Source: VRUE01 sp963844395 (GTDB taxonomy: Bacteria; Actinomycetota; Thermoleophilia; Solirubrobacterales; 70-9). Taken from it: a stretch of 64,000 bases of DNA. Position numbers and translations under genes: made by a program. The notes beneath the pieces are model-generated. The model was not told where the DNA came from. It was given only the letters and a program-made list of their open reading frames with translations, and made no database searches. This document shows, piece after piece, positions 19,982 through 29,297 of this stretch. How positions within the stretch are numbered: the stretch's first letter is position 1; the number at the start of each line of letters is the position of its first letter. The stretch lies in contig CAWJNX010000001.1 of NCBI GenBank assembly GCA_963844395.1, positions 248,001 to 312,000 on the forward strand, written 5' to 3'.

Positions 19982-21636
19982 CTACTCCGGCGGCACACCG
20001 AGATAAGGAAGAGCGAACTCAGCGATCTCGCCAAACGCCGGCGCAGCAACCGTGCCGCCGTAGATATCCCCCTGCGGCTGATCGACGACCACCGCGACCA
20101 GCAGGCGCGGGTTCTGCGCCGGCGCGAAGCCGATGAACGAGGCGACGTATTTGGTCTCCGAGTAGGTGCCGTTTTCGGCCACCTCCGCGGTGCCGGTCTT
20201 TCCCGCCAGCGTGTAGCCCGGGACGCTGACCTCCGAGGCGGTTCCGCCCGCGGCGAGCACGCCCTCGAGCATCGTCCGCACCTCTGCCGCGACGTCCGCG
20301 CCGATGACCCGCCGGCCCTGCTCGGCCTCGACCATCTCGCCGTCAACCGACTCGATCAGGCGCGGCGGGCGCAGGAAGCCGCCGTTGGCGATCGCCGCGT
20401 AGCCGGCCATCATCTGCATCGGCGTCACCGAGAGCCCCTGGCCGAGCGGCAGGTTGCCCATCGTCGAGCCGGAGTACTCCTCCAGCGCCGGCACGATCCC
20501 CTGCTCCTCGCCCGGGAAGCGGACGCCGGTCGGACGGCCGAAGCCGAAGCGGTCGATCCAGCGGCTGAAGTGCTCGCTGCCAAGCTGCAGGCCGATCGTC
20601 ACCGCGCCCACGTTGGAGGAGTGGGCGAGGATGTCGGCCACGATCAGCGTTTCCGTCCCGCGTGCGTGCGACTCCTCGATCGTGCGGTCGGCGACCTGGA
20701 TCGACGGGGGCAGGGTGAAGGCGGATCCCGGCGTCACCATTTTCTCCTCCAGCGCGGCGGCGACGGTGAACGCCTTGAAGGTCGAGCCCGGCTCGTAGGT
20801 GAACCCAGTCGCCCTGTTGAGCAGATCCTCGGAGTCGGTTTCCGAGAGGTCGGTCGGATCGACCGGTGGCCAGTTCGCCATCGCCAGCACCTCGGAGTCG
20901 CGCGGGTCCATGACGATCGCCGTCGCCCCCTGCGGCGCGTAGGTTTCGCCGACTTCGGCGAGCGCCGCCTCGGTCTCCTTCTGGATCGCCGGGTCGAGGG
21001 TGAGCCGGATGTCCTCGCCGTCGCTGGCCTGGGTGACCGTGTCCATCCGGATCGGCTCGCCTAGCGCGTCCTTGACGATCCGCCGCTCGCCATCGGTCCC
21101 CGCCCAGCACCGATTCCTCACCGGCCTCGAGGCCGGTGAGGCCCTCGTTTTCGGCCCCGACCGCACCGAGCGCCTGCGCCGCCAGCTCGCCCTGCGGGTA
21201 GGTGCGCCTGCTGTCGGGCAGCTGGCCGATGCCGGGCAGCTCCAGGCGCGCGATCCGCGCCGCGGTCGGGCACGTCGACCTTCTGCGCGACGTAGGAGAA
21301 GCCGGAGTCCTCGGTGAGGCTGTCGAGCACCTCGTCACGGTCCTCCTCGAGCACGCGCGCGAGCTCCGTCGCGATCTGGGGCGGATTCTTCACCTGGTAG
21401 GGGGTCGCGTAGATCGTCGCCGCGTCTTCGGAGACCGCGAGCGGGTTGCCGTAGCGGTCGAGCAGGCTGCCGCGCAGGCCCGGCACCGAGATCTCCTCGG
21501 TCTGCTGGTAGGCCGCTTCGGAGGCGAGCTGCGCGCCCTGGACGCCCTGCAGCCAGACGGCGCGGACGGCGACGATGAGGAAGCAGAGGAGGAAGCCGGC
21601 GAAGAGGAGCCCGATCCTTCGCTCGATCGTCCTCAC
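19982..21636 (-). CDS. ftsI: Septal peptidoglycan transpeptidase FtsI/PBP3 (frameshifted)
   Basis: Class B penicillin-binding protein that cross-links septal murein with FtsW. The N-terminus MRTIERRIGLLFAGFLLCFL is a short cytoplasmic tail and single membrane anchor; VPGLRGSLLDRYGNPLAVSE is the class B pedestal motif. Frame changes near 21275 and 21115 give three pieces. The transpeptidase domain is complete in the last: TYEPGSTFKAF (SxxK), AHSSNVGAV (SxN) and LAGKTGTAEV (KTG). ~550 aa, normal. 13 bp downstream of the ftsL-like gene. Confidence 0.94.
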
Positions 21637-21649
21637 TAGGGCATGTCCT

Positions 21650-22204
21650 TTAGTAGGCCGACCCGGCGGCGGCGAGGCGCCGCGCGGCGGTCGTCACGTC
21701 GTCGGCGCTCGCCGTGACGTAAGCGACCTCCTCGAGCGTCGCCCTGCTCAGCCCCAGCGATGCGGCGTCGTGGCGGATTCGCGCCGCGCCCGACTTCTGC
21801 GCGTCGCGACCGCCGAGGATCGAGTTCTCCTGGTCGATGGCCTGGATGTTTTGGTCGATCTGGCCTGCGGTGGCGGCGATGCTGAGCGTGATCACGTTGA
21901 GGGCGACGATCCCGGCCAGCAGGACCCCGAGCACGCCGATCCAGGCGCGGCCGCGGGTCAGCCTCACCATCAGGCCGGAGTCGGGCAGGTTGCGGACCGC
22001 GGCGGCGGTGCCGACGGCGATCGGGATCAGTTGTCGGCTGCGGCGCCGGGCCGGGGTGCGGCGGGCGGGCGGGCGCGGGCGGGAGCTTTGCGGGCGGGCG
22101 CTCGCGATCGGAGCCGCGGGAGCCGCCGCGACGGCCAGCGCCGGACGTTTGCGGCGCGGGGTGCGTGCCGGGGCAGCCTTGCGAGCTGGGGCGGCGACGG
22201 CCAT
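21650..22204 (-). CDS. ftsL: FtsL-like bitopic division protein
   Basis: 184-aa protein in the exact ftsL position between rsmH and ftsI. It has a long Ala/Pro/Arg-rich cytoplasmic tail (residues ~1-85), one membrane helix (AWIGVLGVLLAGIVALNVIT, ~88-107), and then a short extracytoplasmic helix (GQIDQNIQAIDQENSILGGR) with the heptad character and ASLGL-like turn of FtsL/DivIC. FtsL is too variable to call by sequence alone, so the assignment rests on topology and synteny. It overlaps the rsmH stop by one base. Confidence 0.78.
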   Translation of the reverse strand: MAVAAPARKAAPARTPRRKRPALAVAAAPAAPIASARPQSSRPRPPARRTPARRRSRQLIPIAVGTAAAVRNLPDSGLMVRLTRGRAWIGVLGVLLAGIVALNVITLSIAATAGQIDQNIQAIDQENSILGGRDAQKSGAARIRHDAASLGLSRATLEEVAYVTASADDVTTAARRLAAAGSAY

Positions 22205-23157
22205 CAGGCCTCTCCTCCGGCGACGGCGTTCTCGGCGACCTTCACTGCGACGCGCAGGTGGGCCGATTTGGAGCGCGGGTTGGTGGCGATCTCCTCAGCC
22301 TGCGGAGCGACGGCCCGGCGGGTCAGCAGCTCCGCTTCGGGCTCGCGCCCGCAGACACAGACGGGCAGCTCGGGCGGGCAGGTGCAGCCACGCGCCCTCT
22401 CGGCCAGGAACCGCTTGACGCGGCGGTCCTCCAGCGAGTGGAAGGAGATCGCGGCAAGGCGGCCGCCGACAGGGAGCATCGCCCAGGCAGTCGGCAGGGC
22501 GTCGTCGAGTGAGTCGAGCTCGCCATTAACGGCGATCCGGATCGCCTGGAAGGTGCGCTTGGCGGGATGGCCGCCGCCGAACCGCGCCGAGGCGGGCATC
22601 CCGGCTTTGACCGCGGCGACCAGCTCCGAGGTGGTCTGCAGCGGGCGGCGGCGCACGATCTCGCGGGCGATCCCCCCCGCGTAGCGCTCCTCGCCGAAGC
22701 GGCGCAGCACCTGGGCGATCCGCGACTCAGGCCACTCGTTGACCAGGTCGGCGGCGCTCAACTGCTGGCGCGTGTCCATCCGCATGTCGAGCGGCGCGTC
22801 ATAGGAATAGGAGAAGCCGCGCTCCCTGGCGTCGACCTGCATCGAGGACATCCCTAGGTCCATGTAGACCATGTCTGGCTGGATGCCTTCGCCGCGCAGG
22901 GTGCGAAGCCCTGCCGCGAAGTCGGCACCGAGGAAGCGGGTCCGGCAGGGTGCCTCGGCGGCGAACTCCTCGAAGCGGGCCTCGGCCGCCGGGTCGCGGT
23001 CGATGCAGATCAGCGTTCCCTCGGGGCCGAGCTCGGCGGCGATCCGGCGGGCATGTCCGCCGCCGCCGAAGGTGCAGTCGACCGCCGTCTGCCCCGGCTG
23101 GGGAGCCAGCAGGTCGGTCAGCTCGGCGGCTAGGACAGGTTCGTGTTCGGTGGGCAT
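22204..23157 (-). CDS. rsmH: 16S rRNA (cytosine(1402)-N4)-methyltransferase RsmH
   Basis: SAM-dependent N4-methylation of C1402 in 16S rRNA. 317 aa from the ATG at 23157 (MPTEHEPVLAAELTDLLAPQ); a longer upstream frame lacks family similarity. The SAM site DCTFGGGGHARRI is near residue 30, then ICIDRDPAA, DLGMSSMQVDARERGFSYS, PLDMRMD, RRFGEERYAGGIAREI, HPAKRTFQAIRIAVNGEL and ISFHSLEDRRVKRF. Intact. 91 bp after mraZ. Confidence 0.96.
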   Translation of the reverse strand: MPTEHEPVLAAELTDLLAPQPGQTAVDCTFGGGGHARRIAAELGPEGTLICIDRDPAAEARFEEFAAEAPCRTRFLGADFAAGLRTLRGEGIQPDMVYMDLGMSSMQVDARERGFSYSYDAPLDMRMDTRQQLSAADLVNEWPESRIAQVLRRFGEERYAGGIAREIVRRRPLQTTSELVAAVKAGMPASARFGGGHPAKRTFQAIRIAVNGELDSLDDALPTAWAMLPVGGRLAAISFHSLEDRRVKRFLAERARGCTCPPELPVCVCGREPEAELLTRRAVAPQAEEIATNPRSKSAHLRVAVKVAENAVAGGEA

Positions 23158-23248
23158 CGGAAAAAGGGTGGCGCGTCGGGACGCGGTCTCGTTCGCGTCG
23201 GCGAAAAAGTGCTCAAAGGGGAAGGTTGACGGGGCGGCGGCTCGCATC

Positions 23249-23692
23249 TCACGCAGTCGCTCCCCCGGCGGCCAGGCCCTCGGCGATCTCCGGCGCGGAG
23301 GCGTCGAGCTCCTCCTCCTGCTTCGCCCAGGCATCGGCGTTCCAGATCTCCAGGTACTCCCCCGCCCCGATCACGACGCAGGGGCCGGCGAGGCCGGCGT
23401 GCTCGATCAGCGGCTTGGGGACGCGGATGCGGCCGGCCGAGTCGAGCTTCTCGTCGAAGGAGCCGCCGTGGAAGCGGCGGCGCAGGCGGCGGGCGTCGCC
23501 GCCGAAGGGGCTGTGCGGCGAGAGGAAGCGGTCGGAGAGCTGCTCGAACTCCTCGGTCGTGTGCACCCAGACGCAGGGGTCGAAGCCCTTGGACAGAACA
23601 ATCCCGTCGGAGAGGGCGGCGCGGAACCGGGAGGGAACCGTGAGGCGGTCCTTGGAGTCGAGACTGTGCTCGTAGAGACCCCGAAATGCCAT
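23249..23692 (-). CDS. mraZ: Transcriptional regulator MraZ
   Basis: Double AbrB-like DNA-binding protein that represses its own dcw operon. 147 aa, intact. Two repeats are visible: EHSLDSKDRLTVPSRFRAAL (residue ~8) and EKLDSAGRIRVPKPLIEHAG (~80), each with the DxKGR/DSAGR loop-strand pattern. First gene of the dcw cluster; the operator lies ~100 bp upstream. Confidence 0.95.
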   Translation of the reverse strand: MAFRGLYEHSLDSKDRLTVPSRFRAALSDGIVLSKGFDPCVWVHTTEEFEQLSDRFLSPHSPFGGDARRLRRRFHGGSFDEKLDSAGRIRVPKPLIEHAGLAGPCVVIGAGEYLEIWNADAWAKQEEELDASAPEIAEGLAAGGATA

Positions 23693-23790
23693 CCCCTGGG
23701 TTCCTTTCTGCGGCCTGAAGAAGAGTTAGGACCGGAGTGATGAGGTGGGAGGAGCCTCACCACCCCGGTCCTGGGCTTCAACTCGATCGG

Positions 23791-23821
23791 CCACAATAAC
23801 CCACTTCCCCCCACTTTGCAA
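23791..23821 (-). promoter_or_regulatory. mraZ promoter with three-repeat MraZ operator
   Basis: On the minus strand: -35 TTGCAA (23821-23816), 17-bp spacer, -10 TATTGT (23798-23793). GTGG repeats occur at 23814-23811, 23804-23801 and 23794-23791, exactly 10 bp apart, on one face of the helix and overlapping the spacer and -10. Regularly spaced GTGG-type direct repeats are the known MraZ-binding pattern, so autoregulation of the dcw operon is inferred. Confidence 0.82.
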
Positions 23822-23887
23822 CACAAGTCAAAACTGATGTCCCAATGCAAGCCCGGTTGCAGCCGGCAAGTCAAGGACGATGGTGCC

Positions 23888-23928
23888 CCTGGCGACTCTT
23901 TCGCGCTATGCCCGAATAAGGCGCCAGG
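23888..23928. repeat. Palindromic element copy D (41 bp) between mraZ and tadC
   Basis: Arms CCTGGCG (23888-23894) and CGCCAGG (23922-23928), with imperfect inner pairing across CTTTCGCGC, a CTATG apex and GAATAAG. Matches the family layout on the minus strand (GCCTTATTCGGGCATAG). It lies 6 bp downstream of the tadC stop and may serve as its transcript end. The rest of the mraZ-tadC gap is the mraZ promoter. Confidence 0.62.
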
Positions 23929-23933
23929 CGATC

Positions 23934-24772
23934 TCAGAAGCCGCCGAGCAGGATGTCCGCGTTGGCGATCAGGCCGGCGGCGATCATCAGCAGGACCGAG
24001 GGCACGAGGACGAGGGCGACGACGAGCTGGATCTTCGGCGCGGCGCGGGCAGCGCGCTCCTCGACGACGCGGCGCTGATCGCGGCGCAGGGCGGCGGCCT
24101 GGCGGCGCAGCTGGTCGGCGAGCGGCGAGCCGAAGCGGCGCGAGCGCTCGATCGCCGCGCACAGGGTCGCCACCTCGCTGCCCGGCACGCGCGCCCGCAG
24201 CGATCGCAGCGCCGCCGCCAGCGGCGTTCCGCAGCTCAGCTCGGCGACGACGATCCGCAGCTCGGCGGCCAGCGGGCCGTCGCCCGCGCGGGCGATCTCG
24301 GCGAGGCCGGCGGCCGGGCTGCGCCCCGAGCTGGAGCTGACCGCGAGCAGGTCGAGCGCGTCGGGCAGGGCCGCGACGAGCCGGCGATGGCGGCGGCGCG
24401 CCTCGCGCTCGAGCAGCGCATCGGGGAGGAGAATCCCGCCGCCGGCAGCGCGATCGCGACCAGCAGCGCGAGCCGTCCCGGCGCCGCCGGGGCCGCCGCC
24501 CAGCGCCGCGAGGCCTCCGCGCGGCTGCACCTGCGAGCTTCGCCAGCAGCACGGCCGGCAGCGGGAATTGCGACTCGAGGCCCGAGCGGGCGAGGCGTTC
24601 GGGCAGCCCCAGCTTCAGGGCGGCCAGCAGGATGCGCGCCTGCCCGGGAAATCCGGCGAGCGACTGGATCCGTGCGGCACCGGTCGGCCTCGGTCCGGGC
24701 AGCGAGCAGCTCGCGCACCGCGGCGGCGGCGAGGAGGGCGGCGATCGCGGCGAGCGGCGCGGCAGGACTCAA
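23934..24772 (-). CDS. tadC: TadC-like type II/IV secretion F-domain membrane protein (frameshifted)
   Basis: Inner-membrane platform protein of a Tad/Flp pilus system. A TTG start overlaps the tadB stop and gives an N-terminal helix (SPAAPLAAIAALLAAAAVRE). The readable C-terminal frame has the T2SSF pattern: LVAALPDALDLLAVSSSSGR, LAAALRSLRARVPGSEVATL, SRRFGSPLADQLRRQAAALR and a final membrane pair (KIQLVVALVLVPSVLLMIAA). Several small frame changes between ~24430 and 24620 break the N-terminal half. Terminal gene of the tad module; the assignment to TadC rather than TadB is from order. Confidence 0.78.
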
Positions 24773-25628
24773 TCGACCACCTTCGAGAGGCGACGGATCG
24801 CGACGAAGCCGGCGAGCTGCAGCGCAGCGGCGAGGGCGAGAAGCACGGCCGCGGGCGGCGCAGCGAGCAGCCTGGCGAGGAAGCCCGGCTGGATCAGCTC
24901 GGCGAAGAGGGCGCCGCCGCTCGGCATCGCCACGACCAGCAAGCCGGTGAAGCGCGCCTGCGCCGTCGCCGACCTGGCGTCCTCGGCGGCCCGGTCGCGC
25001 TCCGCCGCCCCGGCGGCGAAGCGGCGCAGCAGGCCGGCGAGGTCGCCGCCGGCGAGCCGCTGGCTGAGCAGCGCCGCGGCGAAGGCGTCGACCCGCGTCG
25101 AGCGCATCCGCCGCCGCCATCCCTCGACCGCGTCGGCGCGTCGGCGCCCCCAGATCGAGCTCGGCACCGAGCCTGCGCCAGCTCGACCGCGGCCGGACCG
25201 TCGAGCGAGCCGGCCGCGGCCGGCAGCGAGGCGCGCAGCGAGCGCCCGGCGCCCAGCGAGTCGGCGACCGCGGCGGCGACCTCCGGCAGGGCGCGCTCGA
25301 CCGCCGAGCGGTAGCGCCGGCGGCGGCTCGAGACCGCCGCAGCCGGCGAAGCGCCGGACCGGCGACCGCCAGCGGCAGCGCGACCGACGCACCGCCCAGC
25401 AGCCAGCCGGCGAGCAGCGCCGCGCGCCGCGCCGACCACGGCGAGGCGGCGGCGCTCCAGGGTCGAGGGCGCGTAGCCCTCGGCGCCCGCCCGGCGCAGC
25501 GGCTCAAGCGCCAACCGCAGCCAGCGGGCCGCGGCGGGCTCGCGAGCAGCGCCTCGCGCGCGGCGAGCGCCGCCAGACCCCCGGCCGCGGCGCCGAGCAG
25601 AGCGAGGAGCGGTCCGCCAGCCGCTCAC
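24769..25628 (-). CDS. tadB: TadB-like type II/IV secretion F-domain membrane protein (frameshifted)
   Basis: Partner platform protein of TadC. The GTG at 25628 overlaps the cpaF stop (GTGA). Corrected text includes a double hydrophobic segment (LAGWLLGGASVALPLAVAGP), then VERALPEVAAAVADSLGAGR and SLRASLPAAAGSLDGPAAVE, DAFAAALLSQRLAGGDLAGL, and C-terminal membrane helices (ARFTGLLVVAMPSGGALFAE; AVLLALAAALQLAGFVAIRR). Frame changes occur near 25540, 25340 and 25160. ~285 aa, normal for the family. Confidence 0.78.
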
Positions 25629-26737
25629 GTCGCCTCCCCAACCTCGGCGATCTCGGTCACGCGCCGCGAGCCGTCGGCTCGGCGCTCGAGATGGACGACG
25701 AGGTCGATCCCGCGCCGCACCTGGCCGGCGATCGCCTCGTGCGGCAGGCCGACGCCCGCCATCAGGGCGAGCGTCTCGAGCCGGCTCAGCGCGTCGGCCG
25801 GGGAGTTGGCGTGGACCGTGGAGAGCGCCCCGTCGTGCCCGGTGTTGAGCGCGGTGAGCAGGTCGAGCGCCTCGGCGCCGCGCACCTCGCCGATCACGAT
25901 CCGGTCGGGCCGCATCCGCAGCGCGTTGCGGAGCAGGTCGCGGATCGTCACCTCTCCCCTGCCCTCGACGCTCGCGGGCCGGCTCTCCAGCCGCACCACG
26001 TGCGGCTGCTGGAGGCGCAGCTCCGCCGCGTCCTCGATCGTCACCACCCGCTCGCCGGCTGAGATGTAGCTGGAGAGCGCGTTGAGCAGCGTCGTCTTGC
26101 CGGAGCCGGTGCCGCCGCTGACCAGGACGCTGCGCCGCTCGGAGACGGCACCCTCCAGCATGTCGCGCTGCGCTTCGTCGAGCGTGCCCAGCTCGACCAG
26201 CTCGCGCGGCCCGGGTCGCCGAGCGCCGAAGCGGCGGATCGAGAGCGCCGGTCCGTCGATCGCCAGCGGCGGGATCACCACGTTGACCCGGGAGCCGTCG
26301 GCGAGGCGCGCGTCGACCATCGGGCTCAGCTCGTCGACCCGGCGGCCGAGCGGCGCCAGGATCCGCTCGATCGCGTTGCGCAGCTCCTCCTCGTCGGCGA
26401 ACGCGACATCGGCCGGCTCGATCCTCCCGCGCCCGCTCGACATAGACGCGAGCCGGGCCCGTTGACCATCACCTCCTCCACCGCGGGATCGGCGAGCAGG
26501 TCCTCCAGCGGGCCGAGCCCGACGGTGTCGCGGAGGATCAGCGACGTCAGCGCGTCTCGATCAGCTCGCGCCGAGCAGCGCCGCTTCGACGTCGACCAGC
26601 CCGCGCACCTCCTCGGCGAGTTCGCCGGCAGGTGGCGCACCGGCCGCGGCGCCCGCGCGGCGGCGCTCGATCAGGCGGGCCCGCAGCTCGCCGGCGAGCT
26701 CCTCGAGGTGCCGCTGCCTCGCCTCCACCGCGCTCAC
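25625..26737 (-). CDS. cpaF: CpaF/TadA secretion ATPase (frameshifted)
   Basis: Hexameric ATPase powering Tad pilus assembly. A GTG start overlaps the cpaB stop (GTGA). The N-terminal domain contains LILRDTVGLGPLEDLLADPA and VEEVMVNGPG. The C-terminal ATPase has VSGGTGSGKTTLLNALSSYI (Walker A), IEDAAELRLQQPHVVRLESR (Asp box), RMRPDRIVIGEVRGAEALDL (Walker B) and TGHDGALSTVHANSPADALS (His box). Frame changes near 26590 and 26445. ~370 aa, typical of CpaF without a receiver domain. Confidence 0.88.
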
Positions 26738-27392
26738 CCGCCGGGCAGCACGGTGACCTTGCGGGCGAAGCTCTCGGCGGCGATCAGGCGCAGCGCCTGC
26801 CGCCGCGTCAGCCCGAGCGTCGCCGCAGCCGTGCCGCCGGGCCCGACGCCTTCCGGGCCCGGCCGCAGCGCCAGCAACGGCACGCCGGCTGCCGCGACGT
26901 AGGTGCGTCCCGGGCCCGGGCCGTCCGGTTCGCTCGTCACCACCACGTCGACCTTCGCGCCGGCCGGAGCCGGTCCGGCCGCGAGCAGCGCCCCGGCCCC
27001 GCTGACCGAGATCTCGACCGGCCGGCGGTCGCCGCCGAGGCCGGTGGCGCGCGCACCGCGTCGCCGCGGCGGACCGAGCTGCGCTGCCGAGCAGGTAGGA
27101 GCCGGCCGGCAGCGAAGCTTGGACTGCGAGGCCCAGCGCTTCGCGTCGGGGAGGCCAGCGCGCCGGGCGGGACGAACCGCCGCGGGACCCGCCGCACCCC
27201 CAGTGCCGCGTCGACCTCGCGAGGGCCGATCCGGGCGCCGGCCCGCAGAGCCGCGTCGAGCACGACGACCGGCCGCAGCGGGCCGTAGCCGCGCGCGACC
27301 CTGGCGCCGTAGCCGTCGGCGATCGCAGCCGCGGCGGCAGCGGCGATCAGGGCGAGCAGCAGGAAGACGAACGCCCGACCGCGCCCGCTCAT
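26734..27392 (-). CDS. cpaB: CpaB/RcpC-like Flp pilus assembly protein with SAF domain (frameshifted)
   Basis: Periplasmic/secretin-associated pilus assembly factor. The ATG at 27392 (overlapping the kinase stop) gives MSGRGRAFVFLLLALIAAAA, a signal anchor; then VVVLDAALRAGARIGPREVD and RRVPRRFVPPGALA, the SAF start. The C-terminal part (TYVAAAGVPLLALRPGPEGV, TAAATLGLTRRQALRLIAAE) continues in other frames after changes near 27160-27090 and 26945. ~218 aa. Position between the kinase and cpaF supports the call; the central segment is hard to read. Confidence 0.72.
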
Positions 27393-28119
27393 GCGGCCGG
27401 CTCGAACGGATCGACCTTCAGCGGCAGCTCGAGCACGGCGAGCGAGCCGCGCTCGGAGCGCCGCAGGGCGAAGCGGCCCCCGTGGGCGGCGGCCGCGCGC
27501 CTCACCACCGCCAGCCCGTGGCCGCGGCGGCGGCGACCCGAGAGCCGGGCGACTAGCTCGGCCGGCGTCTCGCGGCGCGAGTCGGGACGCGAGGCGCGGC
27601 CGGAGTCGGCGACGGTCACGCGCAGGCGGTTCGCCCTCGTCTTTGCCTCGACCGACGACCTCGGGACCGCCGTGCTCGATTGCGTTGACGATCAGGTTGT
27701 CGAGCGCCTGCGCCAGGCCGTGCCGATCGGCCTCGACCAGCGCCTCACCGGCCCGCCATCGCAGCGCCAGCGAGCCACCGCCGAGGCTCGCCCGTGCCCG
27801 CCAGCGACTCACGGCCGACTCGAGCGAGCGGTCGCGCCGCGACGACCTCGCGGGCGCGGATCCCAAAACGCCGCCGTTGATCTCGCGCTCGAGCCGCTCC
27901 AGCGCCACCGCGGCCAGATGCGCCGAGCCTTCGACGACGCGGGGCGCCGCTCCCGACCCGGCTGCGAGGGCGATGCGACTGCAGCGGCCGCCGCAGCTCG
28001 TGCAGCGCCTCGTTGAGCACGGTGCGGCGGCGGCCGGCCCGCAGTTCCCTGACCGTGACCGCGGCCGCGATCGAGGCGGCGAGCGGCCAGCCGGCGACGA
28101 TCGCGGCCAGCTCCGTCAT
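27389..28119 (-). CDS. Sensor histidine kinase of the tad locus (frameshifted)
   Basis: Small membrane-tethered kinase. The ATG at 28119 overlaps the response-regulator stop. It has one hydrophobic segment (LAAIVAGWPLAASIAAAVTV), then an H-box LNEALHELRRPLQ with the phospho-acceptor His. After several frame changes: LAQALDNLIVNAIEHGGPEV (N-box), VTVADSGRASRP (G1) and RGHGLAVVRRAAAAHGGRFA (G2). ~243 aa, without an obvious extracellular sensor domain. Adjacent to its likely partner regulator; probably controls the pilus genes downstream. Confidence 0.8.
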
Positions 28120-28830
28120 CCGTCGAGGAGCCGGTAGCCGACGCCCCAGCAGTTGACGACGTAGCGGGCCCGCTCGGGATCGAGTTTGCGCCGCAGCCGG
28201 CTCGCGTGCGAGTCGAGCGTGCGGGTCTTTGTCGGAGTTCGGTAGCCCCAGACGTCGCCGAGCAGCTCGCGCTTCGAGAAAACGCGATGGGGATCGGAGG
28301 CGAGCACCCGCAGCAGCGAGAACTCCTTGTTGGAAAGCTTCAGCTGCCGCCGCCCCACCCAGGCCAGCCGCCGCGCCGGGTCGATAACGAGCTCCCCCAC
28401 CCGGCACGGCCCGTCCCGCCGTTCGAGACGACGCCGCAACACAGCGCCGATCCTGGCCCGCAGCTCGGGATAGTGGAAGGGCTTGACCAGATAGTCGTCG
28501 GCGCCGAACTCGAGGCCGCGCACCCGGTCGTCATCGGCTCCCCGCCCGGTGAGGACGATCACCGGCAGGCGCGGGTCGAAGCGCGAGACGACCCCGTCGG
28601 CGCCGCGGATCTCCTGCAGCACGTCGAGCCCCGAGGCGTCCGGAAGCGTCAGATCGAGCAGCATCAGGTCGGGCTGCTTGTAGCGGCAGAGCCGCAGCGC
28701 GTCGGAGGCGCTGGGTGCCGGCAGCACGCCGATAGCGGTCGGCGACAAGGTGGTCGCAGAGCAGCTCGAGCGTGGTGGTGTCGTCCTCGCAGACGACGAC
28801 GCTGGCGATCTCTCGTCTCTGGGGCAACAT
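28116..28830 (-). CDS. OmpR/PhoB-family response regulator
   Basis: Two-component regulator. The receiver starts MLPQRREIASVVVCEDDTTT with the acidic pair; the phospho-Asp is in PDLMLLDLTLPDASGLDVLQ, and the switch residues lie in VIVLTGRGADDD and DYLVKPFHYPELRARI. The C-terminal winged helix is clear: RQLKLSNKEFSLLRVLASDP, FSKRELLGDVWGY and TRTLDSHASRLRRKLD. A frame change near 28735 separates the first ~32 residues. The frame upstream of this ATG stays open into the DUF192 gene. Confidence 0.9.
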
Positions 28831-29217
28831 CACCCCTCTAAGGGACGAGCCGCGAAAACTCTCCCCCTTCTGCGTGGACTTTGCGGGGCCGAGCGCAGCA
28901 GGCGCGCTTTCGACGGGCAGCTCGAGCACCGCGGCAGCGCGGCGCTCCCACGCGAGCCGGCGCGGCGGGACGCTCCGCCGGACGGAGATCGGCTCGCGAT
29001 ACGCATCGAGGAAGACGAGATCGAGCGCGAATCGCATGCCGAAGGTGTGGATGCTGGAGCAGCGCGGGATCAGCAGGCCGGCGCCGGCCTCGTCACGGTC
29101 GAGATGGCCAAGGCCGAGCAGGCGAGCACGGAGGTCGGCGGCGTCCGGCACCTCGTGGCCGAGCAGCGTGACGGTCGGAAGGCGACACAGGCGAGGGGCG
29201 AGGGCTCCATGGGCCAT
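28831..29217 (-). CDS. DUF192 family protein, open in frame with the response regulator
   Basis: Small DUF192 domain: LLGLGHLDRDEAGAGLLIPR, CSSIHTFGMRFALDLVFLDA, then VRRSVPPRRLAWERRAAAVL and ELPVES. Function of the family is not settled; members often lie near tad/pilus genes. ~120 aa. No stop separates this frame from the response-regulator start at 28830, leaving a ~15-residue linker (GPAKSTQKGESFRGSSLRGV). Either the two form a fusion, or a frame error removed the stop. First gene of the tad module in this window; no pilin gene is visible. Confidence 0.75.
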
Positions 29218-29297
29218 GCGATGTGAAGGGCACAGCCGACCGATCTCTCCCCCACTGCGGTTCGCAGAACCGCGGGTCGGGTATCTAGCCTGAGCCG

